Source: Azolla caroliniana
Taxonomy: Eukaryota; Polypodiophyta
DNA length: 64,000 bases
Reading direction: 5' to 3'
Assembly: GCA_043228905.1 (NCBI GenBank)
Contig: JBHGNT010000014.1
Coordinates: 14,694,001-14,758,000 of the forward strand
Below, in pieces: positions 1 to 10,481 of the stretch. Below the pieces are notes generated by a model that was not told the origin of the DNA, did no database searches, and saw only the letters and a list, made by a program, of their open reading frames with translations. The position numbers and the translations under genes are program-made. How positions within the stretch are numbered: the stretch's first letter is position 1; every line of letters begins with the position of its first letter.

Positions 1-831
1 AAGTGATGTTAACGGCTCGAGAGTGGTTGACAACCACTCTCGCCCAACTCGCCATCAATAGGGCATACCACACGGTCCAAAACCCTTTGCCTCATGATAT
101 CACTGTGGAGGTAAAACTCAACCTATAGAAAGACATGTACTTGATGCAAACATCTTCAACTTGACACAATTGTAAATACAATTATCATTAATTTATAGTT
201 TCCATGTGTATCAAATAAAAGGATAGAAACTTCAGTTGATGTTTCACATCACTAATACCTCGAAAAAGCAACGCAATCATTGAATGGATTATTGTCCAAC
301 TTGTTATCATCTAGAAAATACAAGAAAATAATATTATCATTACAAAATCATTCAGTTTTTGTTATTTTCACACATGATTGGTTCTATATTATGATGTTAA
401 AAATCTTCCAAACTATACTAGAACTTTGTTGAAAAAGCAACATGATCATTTAATGAGATAAAATGCTCATGTCTAATGTTGAGAACAAAGCTCACTTTAT
501 ATCCCAATGGTTCTCAAAGGATATGCAATTGTAACCTCAAATAAGGATATATATATATATATAATAAAAGTGAGGAGAGAAGAATTAGGAAATGGAGATG
601 AGGGAGAATAAAGTAACTAAGATGTAAGAGCTACATGTGTGAGTAAAGGGAAATGATTATCCTAGACACAAGTGATCTTGGATTACTGTCCTTGAAGCAA
701 CTAATATGTCGACAATATATCCTCTGTGCATTAATTTCCTATACTTAGTAATATATTTGTACATTTCACTTTCATAGATGCCATAACAACTAATATTCCT
801 ATATGCCGACTAGATGGTACATCCGTCATCC
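1..831. other. AT-rich intergenic DNA, no gene seen
   Basis: No credible reading frame on either strand. The only structure noticed is a short (AT)n run near 546-563. Confidence 0.6.
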
Positions 832-878
832 ATCTTGTTGTTGAACCTAGGATAATTTCCTAGGTTCAACAACAAGAT
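832..878. repeat. Perfect 21-bp inverted repeat with 5-nt loop
   Basis: The left arm (832-852) and right arm (858-878) are exact reverse complements around the loop TAATT. The core CCTAGGTTCAACAACAAG is readable on the right arm. It lies outside any gene I can see. It could be a hairpin, a cruciform or the tips of a lost small element. Confidence 0.85.
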
Positions 879-1571
879 TTTCACTAAGAATAGAGATGAT
901 AAATCCCTTGAGGGAAATGATCACCATCAAAGCTTGTCATGTTTATATAATATGTAAGGGAAATGACTAGCTTAAAATAATGTTTTGTGTAGAGTGTTTT
1001 GGCGTAAAAGTAGAGGGAATTAGGATGTCCATTGTGTGCATGCAACTACCTAAATTTGATGAATAATTAAATGGTAAATGTTTCTTAAGATGTTAGGATA
1101 CTCTCTTTCAATGGTTGGAAGAAAAGTGTATCATTCATATGTAAACAGACCTATGTGGCTGCCTATAAAACCAAACTAGTGTACACATTATAATTTGTTC
1201 ACTTCATCTGGTTACATCAACCCATCTAATATAACAATGTAGATACTAGATAGTATAAATTATAATATAAATTGCTCGTCTTCTTGTTACATCAACCCAT
1301 CCTAAATAGCAAGGTACACAATACTATTCGCCCACATCTTTTAGTTAGATTAGGATGAGAATTAAGAAACCCTAAATAAAAGAAAAAAGTCGCAAGGCAG
1401 GATTAATGATTTACATGAACCCATCCCAAAGCCCCATGAGACACGTTATCTCTCTTTCTCTTTTTATTTAGCTTACCCTAGCTACTATTAGCGTTATGTC
1501 TTGGATTCGAAACCCAATCTCTCACCTCTCTATTACTTCATATATGTCTCTTGATTTACTAGATGCCACTG
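879..1571. other. Intergenic, no gene seen
   Basis: AT-rich, stop-dense in all frames. Nothing recognised. Confidence 0.55.
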
Positions 1572-1645
1572 TGGAATGTAGGGGTTGAACCCATGTCCTC
1601 TTGGTCTCTATTGGGCAACCAACCTTACCAACTAAGCTACATCCA
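1572..1645 (-). repeat. tRNA-like sequence (SINE head or tRNA pseudogene)
   Basis: Read on the minus strand this is 74 nt with a good pol III A box (TAGCTTAGTTGG, within 1623-1639) and B box (GGTTCAACCCC, 1581-1591), correctly spaced. The acceptor ends GGATGT and ACATTCC pair only with a bulge and the anticodon arm is poor, so it is probably not a functional tRNA gene. SINE heads and tRNA pseudogenes both look like this. Confidence 0.5.
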
Positions 1646-2399
1646 TCTGGGGACACACACACATACACACACAAAAGCTATCACAAGATATTTCCCTTAT
1701 CGTAGGGTGATTCATTTATAGAAGAAGAAATGGTTATAGAACTAGCCATACATTCATGTGAATAAAAAAGTTTTCGTTTTTTTGGATATGAAAAGTTATT
1801 TCAATTATACTTTTATTATTAAGAAATATCAAAATGTTAAACATAAATAAAAAAGCTTACCCTAAATATATATGTTCTACATCCTTATTTAAGAAGGTTG
1901 GGGACAATTTTATTACTTCAATGTCATCAACACATTTGAAGAGTTTTTAACATTTGCTTGTGAGCCACCACTAGAAGAATTCATGAAATTGATGAGGCTA
2001 CTACCAAGATTGGATGATTGTCTTGAAAAGAAAATTTGAGTCTTTCTTGTGATTTTGGAAGATTTGCAAGAGTTATGGGCAAAGAGTTGTGGATAATACT
2101 TGGGAGCACTTTACTTTGATGCACAACTCATCTTTCTTGATGTCTATGCATACCGATCTTCATCCAAACGTAATATAGTCGATATTGAGGTGTTCCAAGA
2201 CAAACTACATTAGTAGAGATCAATTGTAAATAGAGAGTGATAACACCTATTTCTACATTTTGTTGACACTAACACCTAGCTCATTGTCTTGTAGTAGAAT
2301 TGAAATGAATGGATGTCTATACTACCCCATAGTCTACATTGGAGCATACCTCATGATTTGGGTTGGACATTACCATATCCTCATCAAACATAAAACATA
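1646..2399. other. Intergenic, possibly decayed element, no gene seen
   Basis: AT-rich with a short (AC)n run at about 1654-1672. It lies directly downstream of the copia integrase remnant on the minus strand, so part may be its unreadable 3' end, but I recognise no domain. Confidence 0.4.
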
Positions 2400-2830
2400 T
2401 GCTAAATAATAATTCACGAGATTTGTAGGCTTTAAATCTCAATCATTCTTGTACTCAAAAGATGCATTTAAGAGCATCATGATGGTTTACTTTCTTCTTT
2501 TCTCCTCCAGAATATGGCTATGTGTGATGGGACCAAATACGCATAGATGACCAATATGTTGTACGATTGTAAAGCTAGTAAAATCATCTTAGATAACAAA
2601 GATGAAGTATCTGTTGCCATCCACCAATATAGTTTGCATTGGTCCACATAGATAGGAAAGAATTAGATGCAATGGTGTCTCCATTTTGTTGGTACTATTT
2701 GGAAACTTTTGTCAACTTTTTTTTCCATAAACATAACATTCATATAAGGACAAACATTTAAACAAGGCTCTAAAAGTGCCTTCAAATAGCTCATGAATTC
2801 TTCCTAATTTCATTGACTTTAGTTTTAAAT
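2400..2830 (-). pseudogene. Old Ty1/copia remnant: pre-integrase and integrase N-part
   Basis: Shifting frames on the minus strand read as copia pol. A degenerate GAG-pre-integrase zinc region (about 2730-2830) is followed by SYLCGPMQT and GNRYFIFVI then a stop then DDFTS. These match the family pattern HTDLCGPMxT...GGxRYFVTFIDDFSR. Several stops and frameshifts make it older than every other copia element here. The downstream RT region is not readable. Confidence 0.6.
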
Positions 2831-2955
2831 GTAGAGTCAATGATGTAAAATTCATGTGCGATCAATGGTATGGTTTCTTGACATTGTATGGGTTGGACCT
2901 GCAACAATCACATGGGATCCATTATTTGATGAGGATAAATGTTAGTTAAGCTCTA

Positions 2956-3302
2956 GGCATCATGTTTTCTAGGCTTCATTGTTTCATAATTGATGAATCT
3001 GCATTATTTCACATTTAAAGTGAAATTCGGTTATGGTCTCACTCATTGATAATAATGTTATTGCTTGTCCTAGAACAAAATAGACAACTTGAGTGATAAT
3101 TGACCTTGTTTTGTTCATTGATAGGTGCCATGTTTTCTGGACTGCTTTGTTTCATAAATGAATGCAATACTTCATAATTAAAGTGAAATTTGATTATGGT
3201 TTCATTGGCTATGGTTTCACTTAGTGATAATAATGTTCATGCTTGTCCTAGAACAAAATAGATATTTTGAATGCTAATTGACCTTGTTTCATTCATTGAT
3301 AG
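2956..3302. repeat. Diverged tandem duplication, about 170 bp x 2
   Basis: Copy 1 (2956-3123) and copy 2 (3124-3302) share long stretches such as GCTTGTCCTAGAACAAAATAG and TTCATTGATAGG, with an extra insert in copy 2. It lies inside the old copia remnant, between the putative protease and pre-integrase pieces. Confidence 0.75.
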
Positions 3303-3328
3303 GTTTGCTTCTCCTTTATACATGGCTT

Positions 3329-3615
3329 TCATGCAATTGTCTCTAAACCTAAGTTCTCGTGCTTTTGTAGAAGAGCTTTGTAATTGTGCGAGAGATTCTT
3401 GGGTTGTGCTAGGTAGTGTTTCACACTAGTATCAAATAACCAAAGGTTCTCAACACTCACCATATGTGTTTGGACAAATATAATTGTATTTCCTCGTTTC
3501 TTCTCACTTGATTTTGTTTCGTAATCGTCCATTTCATGCATGATGGCTTGAATAAAGTCTCCTTCTACTTCTTCGTGGTTCCTTTTAGAGACATGTAATG
3601 AAGAACAATGTGGAG
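3329..3615 (-). pseudogene. Possible protease part of the old copia remnant
   Basis: The frame continues from Copia-A but the sequence no longer matches copia pre-integrase. It contains VENLWLFDTSVKHY, which could be a degenerate copia aspartic protease site (family pattern WxxDSGAxxH). Its distance upstream of the pre-integrase piece at 2830 fits the copia order if the 170-bp duplication is discounted. This is a weak call; the fused tail might be unrelated. Confidence 0.3.
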
Positions 3616-4445
3616 GAAATCTTCTTACTTTGCTCACGTTCCGCTCTTTCGGGAATGGGTGTCGGTGTTGCTTGCCGAATTGGCACGCTTCGCATACACC
3701 TTCAATCTCCTTCTCTTTGAATGTCGGAAGTCTGATGACGACTCCTTTCGATTTCATTGCTTTGAGTTTGTTGAGATTGATGTGGCCGATTCGCTTGTGC
3801 CATAGCTCTATGTCGGAGTCGGCTTTCGTGCCTTTCGCGAACATGGCAGATTTCATCTTGCGTGAATCGAGAATGAACATCCGGCCCTCTCTTCGTCTAC
3901 TTGCGATGAGTCGGCCCTCTTTTTCGATGAAGCAACTGCCTTGATTAAATTGAACTTGCATCCCTTGCTCTACAATTTGGCCAACGGAGACCAAATTCTT
4001 CGTAATGGTCGGTACATGCAATACATTTTTAATGTAATTTTGTTTACCTTCTTTTTCGAACAGAACATTGCCGATGTGCCGAATCGGGTGCGTAGTGTCG
4101 TCTCCAGTTTCGACATAGCCGGGTCGGTTCGGCTCTCGAAGTTCTCGGAACCATTCTTGATGCGATGTCATATGGTTCGAGGCACCGGAATCGACGAACC
4201 ATACGTCTTCCGGACCGGAGGAACTAGTTGAGGTAGAGGCCGACATAGAGTTTGCTCTATGTTTCATCATGAACATTCCGCCACGGTCGGAGTTGTTCCC
4301 GTACATTTCGCTATACTCTTCGTAGTCAGAATTGTGTGCGTAATTCGTGAGTTGTCGGCTTGTGGAAGCCGATTCACCGATCTTCTTTCGGCACTCTTCT
4401 TCGTGGTGGCCGAGCTTTTCGCAATATCCGCATTCGGTTGCATTT
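3616..4445 (-). pseudogene. Copia-A CCHC knuckle, aspartic protease and pre-integrase
   Basis: From the N-terminal side: zinc knuckle CGYCEKLGHHEEEC near 4395-4437; protease site DVWFVDSGASNHMTSH, with the catalytic Asp present in a D-S-G-A motif; the stretch VLHVPTITKNLVSVGQI; and a pre-integrase zinc region ELWHKRIGHIN...CEACQFGKQHRHPFPKE. The frame stays open through all of it. In retrotransposition the knuckle packages RNA and the protease cuts the polyprotein. Nothing downstream survives, so the element cannot be autonomous. Confidence 0.8.
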
Positions 4446-4599
4446 TGACGGCTCGAGCCGGAGTGGAAGCTCCCCCTTCTTGCAAAGGTTCCTCGTTGGC
4501 TTCCGTTTTGCGGCCGAAATTGGGAGTTGTTGTCGTAGGTCGGACCTCGTCCGCCTTGTCCTTGGCCGAATCGGCCTCTCGCTCGTTCGCGTCCTCACT

Positions 4600-5231
4600 C
4601 TAGAGCATGTTAGAGTGCGTGTAGAGCATGTGGCCTTCCAGCTCATTGCTCCTTGCACGCACGTGGTTTTCTTCGACCAATAGCATTGATTGGAGCTCGA
4701 AGAAGGAGGGAGATTTCTCCCGTGCTAGAACGGCGGTTCGTATCGCGCTAAACCGTGGTGCGAGGCCGCCGAGGCATATTTGCACCATTTCATCATCATC
4801 TATACTTACGCTTATTGAGCCGAGCGAGTCGCAAAGCTCCTTTATCTTCAAGGTGTATGTCGTGATGGACATGTCCCTTTGTTGAATGTTGTTCAACTCT
4901 TGGCGGAGTTGAAGCTTCCTCGCGGTTGTGTTAGCGGCGAAAATCTTTCGTAGATTTTCCCACGCTTCGTTCGGCGTCTTGGCTTCTCGAATGTAACCGA
5001 GCATGTGGTCGTGAACACATATTGCCAAGCAATACATCACGCGGCTTGCGGCTTATTCCCATGTCGCGTATCCGGGAGCCGCTTCGGCGGGCCGGTCTTC
5101 ATGCGCTCCTTTGATGTAGCTCCAATAGCCTTGTCCGACAAGGTATTGGTGCATCTTGTACTCCCAAGATGCGAAGTTGTTTCGATCCAACTTCTCGGTA
5201 GGGAGAGCACTCCCCATTTGAGTATTCATTA
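4600..5231 (-). pseudogene. Copia-A gag (UBN2-type)
   Basis: A capsid-type gag whose N-terminal part (about 5041-5231) has KLDRNNFASWEYKMHQYL followed by an in-frame TAA before AASRVMYCLA. The main open part (4600-5040) carries the UBN2 pattern EAWENLRKIFAANTTARKLQL, ICLGGLAPRF and LLVEENHVRA, with stop at 4600. The nonsense codon and downstream stop mark it as a pseudogene. Copia-B has the intact-looking counterpart at 34390-35025. Confidence 0.8.
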
Positions 5232-5379
5232 TGTCGATTCTTCTTCTTCTTCTTCTTCTCTCTTCGAATGCGAGCTATGTAGCGAAGCTATGATAGCGAT
5301 GAGCCGGTTCTTGGTCGTCGGCGTGGAGCACAACACACGATCACGATGAGGCAAATGGGCTAGATCGAGCTACCAAATC

Positions 5380-5391
5380 GCTCTGATACCA
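5380..5391 (-). other. Copia-A primer binding site (tRNA-iMet)
   Basis: The minus strand reads TGGTATCAGAGC immediately after the LTR end. This is the complement of the plant initiator tRNA-Met 3' end used by most plant copia elements. Confidence 0.9.
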
Positions 5392-5783
5392 TGTAAAGAA
5401 TCAAGAGATGGATTCTTGTGAAGCGGAAGAGATATGAGTTATGTGTGTGTATGTATGAGAGAGAGAGAGTGAGAGAGACAAGGAGTAAAACACAGAGAAT
5501 ACGCAAGGTTAAGTATATTAACAAAGGAGAAAGACTCAACATTATACAAGGTGGGAGGATAGTGCTTTATGTAGTCACCCTCTCTCTTCATTAACTATAA
5601 GACTCATGGAGCATGGGGAATGTGAAACCTCATAAGTTATGTGTCATAGAATATGACTCTATGACTCATACTAAATGCTAGAATATAAAGTGGTGACATA
5701 ATGGTGACTCTTGACCGTTTTAGTGTCTCTTCACTCTCAAGGTGAGTTCACACACTAGACCAAGTTAAGCTTGATTCTCAACA
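5392..5783 (-). repeat. Copia-A 5' LTR
   Basis: A 392-bp TG...CA sequence bounded by the primer site at 5391 and by ...TTGATTCTCAACA at 5783. On the minus strand it starts TGTTGAGAATCAAGC, the same start style as the LTRs of Copia-B, -C and -D. It holds a GA-rich tract at about 5456-5480. No second LTR copy was found. Confidence 0.8.
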
Positions 5784-6838
5784 CATTGACTAGCTACATA
5801 TTTACCATTTCGTTTCTTCCTTCAGAATTCATCTTGCTCAAGTTTTGCTATTCAATTTTGTAAAGTTAGATTCTTTTCATCTTATGAAGTCGTATGAACG
5901 TGAACCAAGATAAGGGTATAACATGCATGAGTATCGCATGTTCTGATGTTTCTCGATAATGCTACAAGCCGTGATGGTCGCATCTCTTACCATGTGCTCC
6001 AAAGGCTAATGAAGATGTTGATTGGTTCCTCATTATGCATCTCCATGTTCATCAAGATTCGATATGAAAAGATTTTGATGATGACATTACAAGATTGGTG
6101 TAATTGCTTTACATAATCCTGCATATCTAGATTTCGAACTTGATTGATTTATCGACCACTTAGGTTTCTACTTTTTGACTCGGTAAGTATGGGTTCCCAT
6201 GTAGGAATGGGTAAGCATCCATGCATAATTTCTTATCGGTTTTGTTCTCAACTCTAAAATCAACTTGAAAGGTCAACTCTAGTCTCATTTCCCACATTCT
6301 ATAATTTCGGTATTTAAATTTCTCCACAAATATATTATTGCATGGATTGATCAGTCTACTTATTTATGCTTAGATTTGCCACCTAACCATTTAACGGTCA
6401 AATAATAATGAGCATACATATTAATGAAAGGAATATTACCAAAAGTAGGAACAAGGTCACCAATGATGTATGAATAAAGAGAAGAGGATTTTCTTAAACA
6501 ACTTTGAGAACCCCTAGTCCCCAATGTTGTGAGAAGGGTGATGAGCACTTAAAGAATTTCATTTGTTATTATAGCGAAACAACTATTCATGCACATTGTG
6601 GGTGTCCCGAAATGCTATCTCTAACAATTGTGTGATAGAGAGCATGTTGTTGTTGGAACTCAGAGGTGGGCGTGGTGTACAATTTTGAGGGGCAATGTCC
6701 AAAGTAAACCAACATTGACAACAAGAGTAATCAATACATATTGGTTACTTTTGAGTGGCATCTACCTAAGAAGCAAAAAGAATGAGGTGCATATAATGGA
6801 TAATATGTGCAAGAAAAGGGAAGGGGGGAGGGGGTTGG
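5784..6838. other. Intergenic, no gene recognised
   Basis: AT-rich. A 62-codon minus-strand frame at 6360-6548 has no recognisable motif and I do not call it. Confidence 0.5.
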
Positions 6839-7158
6839 ATTAATGGCGTGGTTTGATTTGGTTAAGACTAAGAAATGAATGCAATGGGTTCGACCACATT
6901 CCTGCCAAATTTCACATCTAAATGTGGTACGGGTGGGTCTACAAGTAACCTAAATAGATAACCTAAATAGATAGATTGGGTAAAAGAAAGGGGATTAATG
7001 GTGTGGTTTGATTTGGTTGAGACTAAGAAATGAATGCAATGGGTTCGACCACATTCCTGCCAAAATTCACATCTAAATGTGGTGGGGGTGGGTCTACAAG
7101 TAACCTAAATAGATAACCTAAATAGATAGATAGATAGATAGATTGGGTAAAAGAAATG
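6839..7158. repeat. 155-bp tandem duplication downstream of the ERF gene
   Basis: Unit 1 (6839-6993) and unit 2 (6994-7158) are nearly identical, both running from ATTAATGGYGTGGTTTG to GATTGGGTAAAAGAAA. Unit 2 is longer because a (GATA)n run expanded from one to several copies. It lies in the 3' flank of the minus-strand ERF gene and may fall in its 3' UTR or terminator. Confidence 0.9.
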
Positions 7159-7216
7159 GGATGGGGTGCCATGTCCTTAAATTGCAATTTGTAAGGAAAA
7201 CAATGCATCAGCGACT

Positions 7217-8245
7217 TCAGTTGCTCCAAGAATCTCCACACCATAGCGCGGAGCTCAATTCCTGGTCAACGTCAATGTCAACGTCAACGTCGGTGGTGTC
7301 GATCCGCTTGGATGTCGTGACACCGGCCGAGATGGCGGTGAAGCCGTGGCGCGCCAGGCTGCCGAACGCCTGGAAAGGGTCGTCATCGAAGCCCGTGCAG
7401 GGGAGATAGCTGCCGCCCGGGGATGCCACTTGCGAGTAGGGGCTGAGCAGAGTGCTTGGATCCATGAATGCAGCAGCAGCAGATGTGCAATGGCCATGGC
7501 TATGGCTATGGCTATGGATATGGCTATGGTGGGGGTTCTTGTGGAGCAGCCGCAAGACTCTCTGAATCCATGCGGAGCTCCCAGGCGAGGCGGGGGTACT
7601 ACTGATTGGATGCATCATCTCCGGGGCGGCGGCGGGGGCGGAGGAGGAGGAGGAGGAGGGGGAGGAAGAGGAGACAGGAAGGGAAACAGGCGTGGATCCT
7701 GATCTTGCTGCTCCTCCACCTGAGCCTTTGATTAGTAGGCGGGGTCGGAGGGGATGATGATCCGGCGGCGGAAAGAAGGAAGAAGGCGGCGGAGGAGGAG
7801 GAGGAGGAGGAGGAGGAGGGGGAAGAGGTGAGGAGGCGGAGGAAGTGGCGATGGCGGCGGCGGTGGCTTGGACGGTGCGAGGGGAGAAGAGGCATGGCGT
7901 TGGGGCGGGTGGGAAGACGAGGCGGGTGGAGTCGGAGAAATTGAGGAAGGAGGCAGCGGCGGCGGAGCCGCGGAGGAGGACAGCGGCCACATCGTAGGCG
8001 CGGGCCGCCTGCTCCGGGCTATTGTAGGAGCCCAGCCATATCTTGTGGCGGGAGTGGGGTATGCGTATCTCCGACACCCACCGCCCGAAGCTGCGCTTGC
8101 GGACGCCCTTGAATCGCCCCCCGCAGCCGCCGCCGCCGCCACTTGTAGAGGAGGAGGTGGTGGTGGAGGTGGAGGTGGAGGTGGAGGGGGCGGAGGAGGA
8201 GAAAGCTAGGGCGAGGGGAGAGGGGCGGAAGCCTCGTTTAACCAT
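7217..8245 (-). CDS. AP2/ERF-domain transcription factor (DREB-like)
   Basis: A 342-residue intronless protein and the only clearly intact host gene here. It should be a nuclear DNA-binding regulator. One AP2 domain spans about residues 44-102, with [26 protein letters not shown] and [14 protein letters not shown]. The tryptophans and arginines that contact DNA in AP2 folds are present. Val rather than Ala in GRWVSEIR points to the DREB side of the family. A Ser/Thr/Gly-rich leader precedes it; downstream are a 13-proline run, Ser-rich tracts and a His-Ser alternation, all from triplet or hexamer repeats. The C-terminus is acidic ([14 protein letters not shown]). The start [10 protein letters not shown] is the first Met before the domain. 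Coding GC is far above the surroundings. The subgroup and target genes cannot be told from this. Confidence 0.9.
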   Translation of the reverse strand: MVKRGFRPSPLALAFSSSAPSTSTSTSTTTSSSTSGGGGGCGGRFKGVRKRSFGRWVSEIRIPHSRHKIWLGSYNSPEQAARAYDVAAVLLRGSAAAASFLNFSDSTRLVFPPAPTPCLFSPRTVQATAAAIATSSASSPLPPPPPPPPPPPPPSSFFPPPDHHPLRPRLLIKGSGGGAARSGSTPVSLPVSSSSPSSSSSSAPAAAPEMMHPISSTPASPGSSAWIQRVLRLLHKNPHHSHIHSHSHSHGHCTSAAAAFMDPSTLLSPYSQVASPGGSYLPCTGFDDDPFQAFGSLARHGFTAISAGVTTSKRIDTTDVDVDIDVDQELSSALWCGDSWSN

Positions 8246-8310
8246 ACCTTTCTTTTTAAGGGGGGGCTGGGGGTGGGATGACGTGGCTCAAGGGGGGGGG
8301 GGGGAGAAAG
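8246..8310. promoter_or_regulatory. G-run cluster and bZIP-type box just upstream of the ERF start
   Basis: The plus (template) strand carries consecutive G runs at 8260-8304, which could form a G-quadruplex. Between them lies GCCACGTCA on the gene strand (complement of TGACGTGGC), a G-box/ABRE-type core. It is about 40 bp from the ATG, so it may be in the 5' UTR rather than the promoter. Confidence 0.4.
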
Positions 8311-8841
8311 GTGAGAGAGAGATAAGCCGTTTCTTTCCTTCTTTAGTAAAAGTGTCGCTAATTCTAGAGGGGGAGGTGTGCTCTTTTTCTCTTTTGTTTT
8401 AGGGGGGGTCTTTCTTTTTTGTTTTTCCCTTCACACAATTGGGGGAGGTATTTTTTTTGGCTTGGCTTGGCTTGGGGGGGGGGGGGGCGGTCTTTGTTTT
8501 TTGTTTTTCCCTTCACAATTGTCAACTCTGGCAATTGCTGAAGAAGGAAGGGAAAAACAAAATGAAGAGAGGGGTATGTGTGTGTGGGTTTTGTTGTTCT
8601 CTCGCCTCACCTCGCCCCGTGTGTGAATGCAACGAAACACGGGGTTGGGAGGAGAGGAGAGGGGGGGGAGTGGGGCAGTCTGGCACTCCCCTAAGCCCTT
8701 TTGGGTTTTTTCTTTGTTTTTTGGCCTCCACGTGTCATCACGTCCCACCATGTCCCCCCGTCCTTTTTTGTCGCTTTTTCCTTTTCTGCTTTTTTAGCCT
8801 CATTTCATTTGTCACTCCCGAGTCCCACCCTTCGTCATAGC

Positions 8842-8879
<38 letters not shown>

Positions 8880-9560
8880 TCTCTCTCTCTCTCTCTCAAG
8901 TCAAAACTGGTAAACAAAAACACATAAAACAAGTAGAAATGTAGTCAAAACAAAAAAGAAAAGAAATCCTTTTTGGAATAAAAAAAAGAAAAAGAAAAGA
9001 AAAGAAAGCCATCGTTGTCCTCCTCCTCATCACCAGCCACTTCCTTTTCCGTATATCATATAATATCTTAATAACTCTCTCTCTCTCTCTCTCTCTCTCT
9101 CCACACACACACACTTTTTTATGTCCTAATCTCTTCCTCTCCCCCTCCCACCCCCAAAATCTAAAGCAGAACATCATGTGGTTCATTTCGTGACCCACAA
9201 TCGGGCCCCGCAAAACACACCCAAATAGAACAATTGTTGTTTACAGCTTCTTTCTTACCCCTTGCTCCCAACCTAGGGCCAAACACACCCCCAAAACAAA
9301 AAGAAAATTCTTTTTGGTGGTGGTGGGGGGGGGGGGGGGAAAGGACGTACATCGGTCACAAATGAGTGTTTGCATCATACACCAATGCACATACGACACA
9401 CACAAAGGAGATCTTGCACTCGTCACCAACAACAATTCTTTATAAGAACAATCCAAACGGAAGCATACCTCATCAATTCTCACTTAATACATATTAGCCA
9501 TGTGTTTATTGGGGGGCATCATCCACAAGTTCGAATCATTTATTGTTCGATTACTTAATT
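8311..9560. promoter_or_regulatory. ERF upstream region, microsatellite-rich
   Basis: No gene seen. An ABRE-like CACGTGTC sits at 8729-8736. Other features: (CT)n then (CA)n then (CT)n at 8840-8897, (CT)n then (CA)n at 9077-9114, and G runs at 8474-8487 and 9326-9339. A TATA box could not be fixed. On the ERF strand the dinucleotide runs read as GA, common in plant promoters and 5' UTRs. Confidence 0.4.
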
Positions 9561-10293
9561 GTGAGATGCATAATCATATACGTATGCATTACGTATCGCA
9601 ATATATTATAAACCTAAATATTAGCACTTCATTATTATACTTGTATTATTACAAATAAATATTCAATATGATGCATTGCTCTTTTCTACATAATTTTGTG
9701 CCATAAAGAAATGTTCTCGACTTCGTTTGTAAGTTCTTAGTTATGAAAAATGGGGATTTCGTATACAAAGATAAATTACATAGAAATTAAACTCTAGTTC
9801 AATCTAGGGCCAATATATATGTAAATTCTAATCTAAGAAAATATAGTTGATCTAGATCACACAAAACATCCAATTGATTTGTGGTTTGATGAAATGTGAG
9901 TATCCTTCAAAGATGAGCACAATGCAACCCACCTTGTTGCCTAGACTTGTCAAAGACAAAAAATTTGTTTCGTAACAATAATATAGCTATAATTATTAAC
10001 TTTTCTGGAAAAAAGATCACATGTACTGGACTACTCACAATAAGTGTGTATATTTTGGTCCCTTTGTAAACATTGCTTGTAGAAATTCAACATCTCATAC
10101 AAGATAACTTACAAAGAAATATAGTGGATAAGACAAGAATGCTTTAGCCTTGATCACTCATTAGATTATCTTACCCATGCTACTCGTACAGAGAAAACTG
10201 TTTCTTTAAATGTTCATTTGGTGAGGTAGGATCGAATTTAAATGTGCATAAAATGTTTGCCATGCTACAAATGAAATTTAGGATTGGACATTA
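9561..10293. other. Intergenic, no gene seen
   Basis: AT-rich, no supported feature. Confidence 0.55.
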
Positions 10294-10481
10294 GGGACTT
10301 GATGTTGGATACTATGACTTGAGGAATCAAATGATAGTGTTGTAAACTAATAACTACATATAGGCCACCACCTTTACATGAAATCTTGGGAGTTGATGTC
10401 AGATACTATGGCTTGAGGAACTAAATGATAGGGTTGTAAACTAATGACTACATATAGGCCCCCACCTGTACATGAAATCTT
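10294..10481. repeat. 94-bp tandem duplication
   Basis: Units 10294-10387 and 10388-10481 share ACTATGRCTTGAGGAA and ACTACATATAGGCC; I estimate close to 90 percent identity by eye. No coding content. Confidence 0.85.

Larger units (their letters stand above)
3600..5783 (-). mobile_element. Copia-A, 3'-truncated Ty1/copia element
   Basis: Order on the minus strand: 5' LTR (5392-5783), initiator-Met primer site, gag, CCHC knuckle, protease, pre-integrase, then abrupt loss of homology near 3615. Integrase, RT, RNase H and the 3' LTR are absent. The protein is closest within the window to Copia-B (same gag and protease wording), so they belong to one family. Confidence 0.85.

Noticed and set aside
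1572-1645. Functional tRNA gene
   Set aside because: Pol III boxes are good but the acceptor stem needs a bulge and the anticodon arm does not fold properly.
3941-4231. Plus-strand ORFs across Copia-A
   Set aside because: Shadows of the minus-strand protease and pre-integrase frame.
7346-8402. Several 100-codon plus-strand ORFs rich in Gly, Met-Ala and Glu
   Set aside because: Antisense and frame-shifted reading of the GC-rich ERF gene and its triplet repeats.
8378-9352. Phe/Leu-rich and Pro-rich ORFs upstream of the ERF gene
   Set aside because: Created by homopolymer and dinucleotide runs; no start context, motif or consistent frame.
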